Shown in pieces: positions 27,845 to 34,807 of a stretch of 34,807 nt of DNA (the stretch's first letter is position 1; the number at the start of each line of letters is the position of its first letter). Where the stretch lies: NCBI GenBank assembly GCA_028287865.1, contig JAQBOU010000097.1, positions 1 to 34,807 on the forward strand, in the 5' to 3' direction. The position numbers and the translations under genes are program-made. The notes beneath the pieces were generated by a model. That model searched no databases, was not told the origin of the DNA, and worked only from the letters and a program-made list of their open reading frames with translations. Source of the stretch: Mucilaginibacter sp. (GTDB taxonomy: Bacteria; Bacteroidota; Bacteroidia; Sphingobacteriales; Sphingobacteriaceae).

Positions 27845-30442
27845 ATGAATGCAGAACAATCAAGATTAAAAGATTCAACCTGGAAAAAATGGGGGCCTTA
27901 TGTAAGCGACCGTCAATGGGGAACTGTTAGGGAGGATTACAGCGCCAACGGTGATGCCTGGAACTACATAACCCATGATATGGCCCGCAGCAAAGCCTAT
28001 CGCTGGGGCGAAGAAGGCATTGCCGGGATCTGCGACAACGAGCAATTGCTTTGTTTTGCGGTGGCATTTTGGAATAAAAAGGATCCTATTATCAAAGAAC
28101 GCTACTTCGGCCTCAGCAACCCCGAGGGCAACCATGGCGAGGATGTTAAAGAGCTATATTATTACCTTGATAATACGCCCACCCATTCGTACCAGAAAAT
28201 GCTGTATAAATATCCGCAAAACGAATATCCGTATGAGTGGCTGGTCGACGAAAATAAAAGACGGAGCCGTAACGACCCGGAATTTGAATTAATAGATACA
28301 GGCTTGCTCGACCAGGACGCTTATTTTGATATTTTTATCGAATACGTAAAAAACACACAGCAGGACATATTAATAAAGATCACCGTTAATAACAGGGGAG
28401 GTGAGGACGCCGCATTAAATGTATTGCCAACCTTATGGTTTCGTAATACCTGGGTATGGGGTTATGATAATTTTACCCCTCAATTAAGTGACGGTTCGCA
28501 CGGCGTAATTGAGATCTATCATAAAGACCTTGGTCAGTTTTATTTAAACACCGAAGGCTCGCCGGAGATACTGTTTTGTGACAACGAAACAAATACCAAA
28601 CAGCTTTATGATTATAACGATGGCAGGCAATTTTGTAAAGATGGCATCAATGACCATGTTGTTCATGGCGCGGATACCATCAACCAAAAAAAAACCGGGA
28701 CAAAGGCAAGCGTTAATTTTGATATAAATGTACCGGCAAAGCAAAGTGTTACGCTTCGTCTGAGGCTTTCACAGGATGCAGGGAATGGTTTTGATGATTT
28801 CGATAAGCTATTTGATGCCCGTAAGCAGGAAGCCGACCAATTTTATGCTGATCTGCAAAAAGGCAATAACGATACCGACCGCCGTATGGTACAGCGCCAG
28901 GCTTTCGCAGGTATGTTGTGGAGCAAACAGTTCTATTATTATGATGTAAGGCACTGGATCAACGGTGATCCGGCCGAACCTGCGCCTCCTGCCGAAAGGT
29001 TATTTACCAGGAACAGCAAATGGACACATTTAAATACAAAGGACGTTATTTCGATGCCTGATAAATGGGAATATCCCTGGTTCGCCTCCTGGGACCTGGC
29101 TTTTCATTGTTTGCCGCTTGCCTCACTGGATATGGCCTTTGCAAAAAATCAGCTCACGCTGCTCATCAGGGACTGGTATATGCATCCTAACGGGCAACTG
29201 CCGGCTTATGAGTGGGATTTTAGTGATGCAAATCCTCCTGTGCATGCCATGGTAACCTGGAAAATTTATCAGAAGGATAAAGAAGCCAACGGGGGTAAAG
29301 GGGATACCTATTTTTTAGAGCGCATTTTCCATAAGTTGATGCTCAATTTTACGTGGTGGGTAAACCGTAAGGATGCAGCAGGGAATAATATTTTTGAAGG
29401 GGGTTTTTTAGGGCTGGATAACATAGGCGTATTTGACCGCAATGCAAAACTGCCTCTGGGTGAACGCCTGGAGCAGGCCGACGGCACCAGCTGGATGGCC
29501 ATGTATTCTTTAAACCTGTTGCGTATTGCCGCAGAGCTGGCTGTAACCAACAAGGCCTACAATGATATTGCCAGTAAGTTCTTCGAACATTTTATTTACA
29601 TTTCGGGTGCGTTATCGAATCTTGGACAAAATAAGGAAGGTCTTTGGGACGATACAGATGGCTTTTTTTACGACCAGTTGCGCTTGCCCGATAACAGTAC
29701 TGAGAAAATGCGGGTTAGGAGCCTGGTTGGTTTAATCCCTTTGTTTGCTGCCGAAGTGCTGGATGATGACGATATAACCAACAACCCTATCTTTAGAGAC
29801 CGCATGACCTGGTTTGCCGAAAATCGTCCAGATCTTGCTTTGCTGGTGTCACGCTGGGCAGAAACCAAGGGAACGGGTAAGCACCTCATCAGTTTGTTAC
29901 GGGGCTACCGCATGAAATCCCTGCTTAAATATATGCTGGACGAAAATGAGTTTTTAAGTCCTTATGGGATTCGCTCGGTTTCAAAATATCATTTAAATAA
30001 TCCTTATCAGGTTAAAGTGGATGGCATGGAGTTCAGTATAAAATATACCCCTGCCGAAAGTGACAGCGGTTTATTTGGCGGCAACAGTAACTGGCGCGGC
30101 CCTATATGGATGCCCATGAACTTTTTACTGATCGAAAGCCTGCAAAAATTTCATGAGTATTACGGCGATGACTATAAAATTGAATGCCCTACAGGTTCGG
30201 GTGTTTTCATGAATATGCAGCAGGTTGCGGAGGAATTGTACCGGCGCGTGTCTAATATATTTTTGCGGGATAAAGACGGTAAAAGGGCAGTATTCGGCAA
30301 TTACGCCAAGCTGCAAAACGACCCCAACTTTAAAGATTATATATTGTTTTATGAATATTTTGATGGGGATAACGGCCGCGGGGTAGGCGCCTCCCATCAA
30401 ACAGGGTGGACAGGGTTGATAGCTAACTGCTTGCATCAGTAA
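27845..30442 (+). CDS. MGH1/GH63-like glycoside hydrolase (glucosidase)
   Basis: 865 aa; W-rich (alpha/alpha)6-type sequence: YPWFASWDLAFHCLPLASLD, GQLPAYEWDFSDANPPVHA, NWRGPIWMPMNFLLIESL. Confidence 0.9.
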   Translation: MNAEQSRLKDSTWKKWGPYVSDRQWGTVREDYSANGDAWNYITHDMARSKAYRWGEEGIAGICDNEQLLCFAVAFWNKKDPIIKERYFGLSNPEGNHGEDVKELYYYLDNTPTHSYQKMLYKYPQNEYPYEWLVDENKRRSRNDPEFELIDTGLLDQDAYFDIFIEYVKNTQQDILIKITVNNRGGEDAALNVLPTLWFRNTWVWGYDNFTPQLSDGSHGVIEIYHKDLGQFYLNTEGSPEILFCDNETNTKQLYDYNDGRQFCKDGINDHVVHGADTINQKKTGTKASVNFDINVPAKQSVTLRLRLSQDAGNGFDDFDKLFDARKQEADQFYADLQKGNNDTDRRMVQRQAFAGMLWSKQFYYYDVRHWINGDPAEPAPPAERLFTRNSKWTHLNTKDVISMPDKWEYPWFASWDLAFHCLPLASLDMAFAKNQLTLLIRDWYMHPNGQLPAYEWDFSDANPPVHAMVTWKIYQKDKEANGGKGDTYFLERIFHKLMLNFTWWVNRKDAAGNNIFEGGFLGLDNIGVFDRNAKLPLGERLEQADGTSWMAMYSLNLLRIAAELAVTNKAYNDIASKFFEHFIYISGALSNLGQNKEGLWDDTDGFFYDQLRLPDNSTEKMRVRSLVGLIPLFAAEVLDDDDITNNPIFRDRMTWFAENRPDLALLVSRWAETKGTGKHLISLLRGYRMKSLLKYMLDENEFLSPYGIRSVSKYHLNNPYQVKVDGMEFSIKYTPAESDSGLFGGNSNWRGPIWMPMNFLLIESLQKFHEYYGDDYKIECPTGSGVFMNMQQVAEELYRRVSNIFLRDKDGKRAVFGNYAKLQNDPNFKDYILFYEYFDGDNGRGVGASHQTGWTGLIANCLHQ

Positions 30443-30496
30443 TCAAAAACCTGTTGTGAAGAAAGATTTCCGAAGTTTTTGAAACTTCGGAAATCT
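30422..30496. repeat. Left copy of 75-bp direct repeat (covers glycosidase C-terminus, stop and hairpin)
   Basis: 67/75 identical to 30785-30859 by manual alignment, no gaps. Confidence 0.92.
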
Positions 30497-30506
30497 AAAT
30501 TGCCTG

Positions 30507-30774
30507 TTCAAGTGTCTACACTTGAACCTTCTTCACCTCGTAATTCCTATATTGCCCGTTCAAGTGTTCACACTTGAACGTCTAAAATTTTAAGCGTCCA
30601 CGCTTAAATCAAAATAGCCATTGTTAATTCACAATAAAAATCCCATATTTATTTCATGTCACGCAACGCCTCAACGACGAACTTTAGCGCAAATCCGGAA
30701 AGCCCATTAAAAATAATTAGTTAATTTAAGCGTGCACGCTTAAAAAAAATTACATTCAAGTGTGGACACTTGAA
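30507..30774 (-). repeat. Mirror-ordered palindromic element, copy B (5 palindromes, no ORF)
   Basis: Palindromes at 30507-30526, 30559-30578, 30589-30608, 30725-30744, 30755-30774; all have perfect 9-nt arms. Confidence 0.9.
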
Positions 30775-30784
30775 TGGGCGGGTT

Positions 30785-30859
30785 GCTAACTGCTTGCATC
30801 AATAATCAAAAACCTGTCCTGAAGAGAGATTTTCGAAGTTTCAAAAACTTCGGAAATCT
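30785..30859. repeat. Right copy of 75-bp direct repeat flanking element B
   Basis: gctaactgcttgcatcaataatcaaaaacctg... duplicates the glycosidase gene 3' end. Confidence 0.92.
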
Positions 30860-30965
30860 GAAGCCGTAAATCTCTTAATGTGTTAAATTGACACAATAAA
30901 ATTTCTTTTTCTCCTTTTATTCATTTAGTTTTACGTAACCACATAAACTAAATTATCAAATAAAC

Positions 30966-31898
30966 ATGAATTTCAGCAGGCGTAAGTTTTTGCAAAGTAC
31001 CGGTACACTGGCACTTGGCAGTTTGGCTTTTTCAGGAAAAGCCGGTTCTCTTTTTAATTCAGCGGAGCTGCACCCGGTTGGTTTGCAGCTTTTTACATTT
31101 TTTGGGGTGATAGATGATGATGTAAAAGGTACCTTAAGCCGCATCGCGGCTATCGGTTACAAAGAACTGGAATCGGCATTCAGCAAAAAGGGTGGTTATT
31201 ATGGCATGAAACCAAAGGAATTCAAGGCCATGGTGAATGACCTGGGGATGTCGTGGAAATCGCATCACGTATTGGGTGCGCCGTTTAAATTGCCCAAAGG
31301 CTATAAAATGCCGCTCGGCACTGATGGCAAACCGATGGTGATACCACAAAAGATGGCTAACCTGCAGGATAATATGCAGCAATTGGTAGATGAAGCTGCC
31401 GCAGGCGGTATTAAATACCTGGTTTGTGCTAATGCGCCTACCGGCACGCTTGAAGAGATCAAAACCACTGTTGAAACGTTAAACAAAACCGGCGAAGCAG
31501 CAAAGAAAGTTGGGATACAGTTTGCTTACCACAACCACGACATGGAATTTCATGAAGTGGAGGGTAAAATTCCGTACCATTTGCTGCTGAAAGAAACAGA
31601 TGCGAAAAATGTAAAGATGGAGCTCGACCTGGCATGGGCTGTTAAAGGTGGTCATGACCCCGTAGAAATATTTAAAGCTTATCCCGGCCGTTTCCCGTTG
31701 TGGCATGTAAAGGATTTGGATGCCAGCCATAACGATATATTACCTGTGGGCAGGGGGACTATCGATTTTAAAAGAATATTCGAGAATAAAGCAATTGCCG
31801 GAATGCAGCATTTCTTTGTTGAGCATGACATGCCTAAGGATGCTTATGCAAGTGCTAAAAGCAGCTTTGAGTATCTTACCAAAACCCTTAAGGCCTGA
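30966..31898 (+). CDS. Tat-exported sugar phosphate isomerase/epimerase-like TIM-barrel protein
   Basis: Twin-arginine signal NFSRRKFLQSTG; AP-endonuclease 2-type barrel motifs (YHNHDMEFHE, MELDLAWAVKGGHDP, WHVKDLDASH). Confidence 0.9.
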   Translation: MNFSRRKFLQSTGTLALGSLAFSGKAGSLFNSAELHPVGLQLFTFFGVIDDDVKGTLSRIAAIGYKELESAFSKKGGYYGMKPKEFKAMVNDLGMSWKSHHVLGAPFKLPKGYKMPLGTDGKPMVIPQKMANLQDNMQQLVDEAAAGGIKYLVCANAPTGTLEEIKTTVETLNKTGEAAKKVGIQFAYHNHDMEFHEVEGKIPYHLLLKETDAKNVKMELDLAWAVKGGHDPVEIFKAYPGRFPLWHVKDLDASHNDILPVGRGTIDFKRIFENKAIAGMQHFFVEHDMPKDAYASAKSSFEYLTKTLKA

Positions 31899-31917
31899 TG
31901 ATTAAAGAAGAGGTCAA

Positions 31918-32361
31918 TTACCTGAATTGCGTACTTATTTTGAAGTTTCTTTTAAGGTCCTGATTGATCATTTTACTTTCCATGGTAACCGGGATAATGT
32001 GAAAATATAAGGATCCGGTTTTCATTTCGTTGAGTTTTTCATCAAGCGGAACATAAAAGGTTTCAGCGCAGGATTCACCGAGCGAATAGCTGCCAAGATA
32101 TTGCTTCGAATTGAGAGAATATTGAGGTTTTTCACCCTTTTTTACTACAAAAACCCGGAAAGCGATATTACAATAACCACTCTTTGAACCATCATAATAA
32201 ATTTTCAAATATGGTTTTCCATTTACCTGCCTGCTTTTTAAAGAATCTGGCGACCAACTATAAATAACGGGCTTATAATGTTGGGAAAAAGAAAAATGAT
32301 GATGATCCGCTGCATTAAATGCCCGGATCACCATCATTCCGCATATTAGTAAAAAGTTCAT
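31918..32361 (-). CDS. Small secreted protein of unknown function, coupled to the tyrosinase gene
   Basis: 147 aa with signal-like N-terminus and mature HHHFSFSQHY; starts 2 nt after the tyrosinase stop. Confidence 0.75.
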   Translation of the reverse strand: MNFLLICGMMVIRAFNAADHHHFSFSQHYKPVIYSWSPDSLKSRQVNGKPYLKIYYDGSKSGYCNIAFRVFVVKKGEKPQYSLNSKQYLGSYSLGESCAETFYVPLDEKLNEMKTGSLYFHIIPVTMESKMINQDLKRNFKISTQFR

Positions 32362-32363
32362 TC

Positions 32364-33794
32364 TTAACCTGCTTTCTCAGCAATAACAATTTCAACTTTG
32401 CCTGTAGTCAGCTTAGCTTCACTGTTTTCATTCATAGGTACTGCTATCAGCTGCACCTTAACTTCATCACTGACTTTATTGGTACTAACGGAAAAATGAC
32501 TGCTTAAATTGCGTGTTGCGTCCAAAACGAATTTAAGCCGGTGAGGCGGCATTGGTTCCATGTTGTTATCCATTTTCATAACATGGTTAGAACCAAAAAA
32601 GCTGATACTTCCAACATAATGAGGATCGGTTATCGGCGTATTGACAGTTAAGTCCGGCGCATCCACAAAAACCCTCACAAAAAAGTCTTCTTTACCCGGA
32701 GGAACGATGTCACTAAGGATGATCTTGATCTCTTTTTTACCAGTACTTATCTGATCAAAAGTAACAGCATTCCCTTTATTGATTTTATGTCCCATCAAAT
32801 TTGAAAACCTTTGGGCGCCTGCCAGAGAAAAAACAGCCGGCGCCTGTTTAGTTGCGGTTGCACTGGCGGTGCTCACCAGTTCATCATTGCTTATAATATT
32901 AAATGTACTGGCTAACCTCGGTATGTTAAGAATGTTGTGTTGTGTATCATACATATAGCCAAGGTTACGCTCGTTCATCATACTTTTAACCACAATATCA
33001 ACCGGGGCTCCGTTAATATTATGGAAGTTTTGTTTGAAAACATAGTTGTTATACGGTACATCGGTTGAGTTTTGGTGCCCTCTGTCGTTCCAGGTGGCCC
33101 ACAAGCGGTCAATATTGGCATGATGAAGCCAGAAAATAGGATCAAGAGGAGACCAGTAATTGCCCATATTACCGCCTATCCGTCCATGTACATTATTGTG
33201 CGGCCTGCCTTCCAGCTGGCCGGTGCCGCCGCCTGAAGGCGGCCGCTGTGATACGGCCTTGTAGCTTCCGAAATCCTCGTACGAATCAAGATTTAAAATA
33301 GTGGCAATTACCGGCGGCCCCACAAATTCTGCAGGCATGGGTGTTGTTGGCCCCGCCTGCCTGGTGTTATCAAATAAAACGTTTCCATTTCCCCAAAATG
33401 AAGCCGGAATAGTAGGATGCGTTGTCCAGTCCCAATAAGGTAAATTAAAAGCAGGATTACCGCAGGCCGCCCGGCATATTTCTTCAAACTTTAACAAGTA
33501 GGCGCGGTGCCATGGTAAAAAAAACCAATTGCCGTGTGGGCAAAAGTTATAATGGATACTTGCCTGGTAGTGCCAGCTGGTAGGATCGGAAGCGGGTCTT
33601 TGTTTCATCACCTGTACCGCTTTACTGTAAAGGGAAAGGTCGGAATTTGTTGGGCTGAGATTTGCAACATTTTTACGAACCCTTAAAGCAGGAGCCGCCA
33701 GGCTCTTAGCCCATGAAAGTTCTTTACCGGCTAATAATACACTCCCTGCAAGCAGGGACGATGATTTAATAAAATTGCGTCTTTTGATTTGCAT
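32364..33794 (-). CDS. Tyrosinase family type-3 copper protein with Tat signal
   Basis: KRRNFIKSSS Tat motif; CuA-type HYNFCPHGNWFFLPWHRAYLLKFE; CuB-type HNNVHGRIGG...DPIFWLHHANIDRLWATW. Confidence 0.93.
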   Translation of the reverse strand: MQIKRRNFIKSSSLLAGSVLLAGKELSWAKSLAAPALRVRKNVANLSPTNSDLSLYSKAVQVMKQRPASDPTSWHYQASIHYNFCPHGNWFFLPWHRAYLLKFEEICRAACGNPAFNLPYWDWTTHPTIPASFWGNGNVLFDNTRQAGPTTPMPAEFVGPPVIATILNLDSYEDFGSYKAVSQRPPSGGGTGQLEGRPHNNVHGRIGGNMGNYWSPLDPIFWLHHANIDRLWATWNDRGHQNSTDVPYNNYVFKQNFHNINGAPVDIVVKSMMNERNLGYMYDTQHNILNIPRLASTFNIISNDELVSTASATATKQAPAVFSLAGAQRFSNLMGHKINKGNAVTFDQISTGKKEIKIILSDIVPPGKEDFFVRVFVDAPDLTVNTPITDPHYVGSISFFGSNHVMKMDNNMEPMPPHRLKFVLDATRNLSSHFSVSTNKVSDEVKVQLIAVPMNENSEAKLTTGKVEIVIAEKAG

Positions 33795-33943
33795 GACAAT
33801 AAGATTTAGGTTATTTAATAGTATAAATATACTATGTATTTTATTAAATGCAAATAATAATGATATTAAATTTTGCTAAAGCACAGTAATAGATAAATGC
33901 ATATACCTCGTAATCAGCTTACCGCATCCGTAACCTATTCAAT

Positions 33944-33980
33944 GCCTTATATTAGAAATAAATATTATTTCTAATAAGGC
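33944..33980. repeat. Imperfect palindrome upstream of HTH fragment
   Basis: gccttatattagaaat-aaatt..-atttctaataaggc; arms match apart from a 2-nt insertion. Confidence 0.75.
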
Positions 33981-33983
33981 CGA

Positions 33984-34097
33984 ATGGAGTTTAATACCGT
34001 AAGTCGTGTTGAACGCGGTCTTTTAAATGCAAGTATCTCACTGATTTTTGCTATTGCAAATACATTAAATATTAAGCCGACGCAATTACTTGAGTAA
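33984..34097 (+). pseudogene. Truncated XRE-family HTH regulator (C-terminal HTH part only)
   Basis: Translation MEFNTVSRVERGLLNASISLIFAIANTLNIKPTQLLE*; matches the SRIExGxxNPSIxxLxxIAxALxIxPxxLL part of XRE domains; in-frame TAA just upstream. Confidence 0.7.
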
Positions 34098-34158
34098 TCG
34101 CTCTATTGTCAATACCAGTATAAAGCTACGAAAGTCTTTGTTAGATAAACTTCCTTTT

Positions 34159-34276
34159 TTTTAGAGAAAAGAATATTGAATCTATATTTGAAATAGCAGG
34201 TTGTCAACATTTTGTTATCTTCTGATCAAATCAAACAAATTGTTGACAATCGCTATTTAGGATTCTTTCTCTAAAA
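34159..34276. repeat. Long imperfect inverted repeat next to ssrA
   Basis: Left arm 34159-34215 (ttttagagaaaagaat...aatagcaggttgtcaacattttgtt) vs reverse complement of 34234-34276 (ttttagagaaagaatcctaaatagcgattgtcaacaatttgtt). Confidence 0.85.
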
Positions 34277-34376
34277 ACCATTTTTACAGAAAACGGAAAT
34301 TGTTTTACAACTGTTTAAAAATCGCTTTTTTCGTGAAATGAACGATTGTTCCACAAATGTTCCACAACGGTATATT

Positions 34377-34413
34377 AAAAAAGAGTGTCACTGAATAAGT
34401 GACACTCTTTTTT
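34377..34413 (-). terminator. Terminator downstream of ssrA (bidirectional hairpin)
   Basis: aaaaaagagtgtcact-gaat-aagtgacactctttttt. Confidence 0.9.
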
Positions 34414-34449
34414 AATACTACTAACGTGTTGAAAATAAGTTAGTTACCG

Positions 34450-34807
34450 TGGAGTCGGAGGGATTCGAACCCTCGTCCAAACATGGTATAAGGTAAGCTT
34501 TCTACATGCTTATCTGCTGTTTAATTGTAGGGAAGGGGAAGGTCAGCTGCTTACCTGTACCGTCTTCCTTAGGTGCTTTATCTCGCCCGCTATGCACACC
34601 TTAAGCAGGCCAGTTCCATCTTTCGATGCCCCTGATGCCGATCCGATGAAACGGAAAACCGGCGGGACAAAAGCTAGCTAAATTCTAAATTAAGCAGCTA
34701 AGGCGTAGTTATTTTCGCCATTTGTAAGTTTGAGTGTTCAGATTAAAGCGCTAGTCACACAACGCGCTGCATGCTTACTTACTTATCTCCATCCTGTCAA
34801 TTCCGGT
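34450..34807 (-). ncRNA. ssrA: tmRNA, 5' end truncated by the window edge
   Basis: Minus strand 3' end GGACGAGGGTTCGAATCCCTCCGACTCCA (T-arm/acceptor); tag ORF at 34690-34719 encodes GENNYALAA*; 5' part ccggaattgacaggatgg resembles the conserved tmRNA 5' region. Confidence 0.95.

Noticed and set aside
34450-34500. Isolated tRNA gene at the right edge (T-arm ggttcgaatccc)
   Set aside because: The T-arm/acceptor is linked to a GENNYALAA tag ORF and a tmRNA-like 5' region, so this is ssrA and not a tRNA.

Overview
The window is Bacteroidetes chromosomal sequence. Gene content and the tmRNA tag GENNYALAA suggest a Sphingobacteriaceae/Mucilaginibacter-like organism, but this taxonomic call is inference. 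From left to right it contains: proA/proB; a phosphate operon (pstB, pstA, pstC, pstS plus a phosphate-selective-type porin); an RND efflux operon in the order TolC-RND-MFP; a two-domain DUF1080 protein; cydA/cydB; a split YeeE/YedE transporter pair; a secreted-protein cluster (two beta-barrel proteins around a PAP2/vanadium-haloperoxidase-like lipoprotein); a RidA / D-threonine-aldolase-like / dipeptidase cluster; an MGH1/GH63-like glycosidase; a Tat-exported TIM-barrel protein; a tyrosinase with a tightly coupled small secreted partner; and the 3' part of ssrA (tmRNA) on the minus strand at the right edge. The most interesting material is intergenic. The strongest candidate for something undescribed is an ORF-free element present twice, in opposite orientations (15889-16056 and 30507-30774). 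It is built from nine copies of a 20-nt palindrome, TTYAAGYGT-NN-ACRCTTRAA, in a mirror order (outer TTCAAGTGT type, inner TTTAAGCGT type, core, inner, outer). Each copy sits between long (75-90 bp) direct repeats of flanking DNA. In the second copy the direct repeat includes the 3' end of the upstream glycosidase gene. Other structures include an inverted pair of double-palindrome units around IS-end-like repeats (19948-20245), a 9-bp GGAAC iteron array, and a decayed XRE-regulator fragment with a long inverted repeat next to ssrA. No database search or folding program was run.
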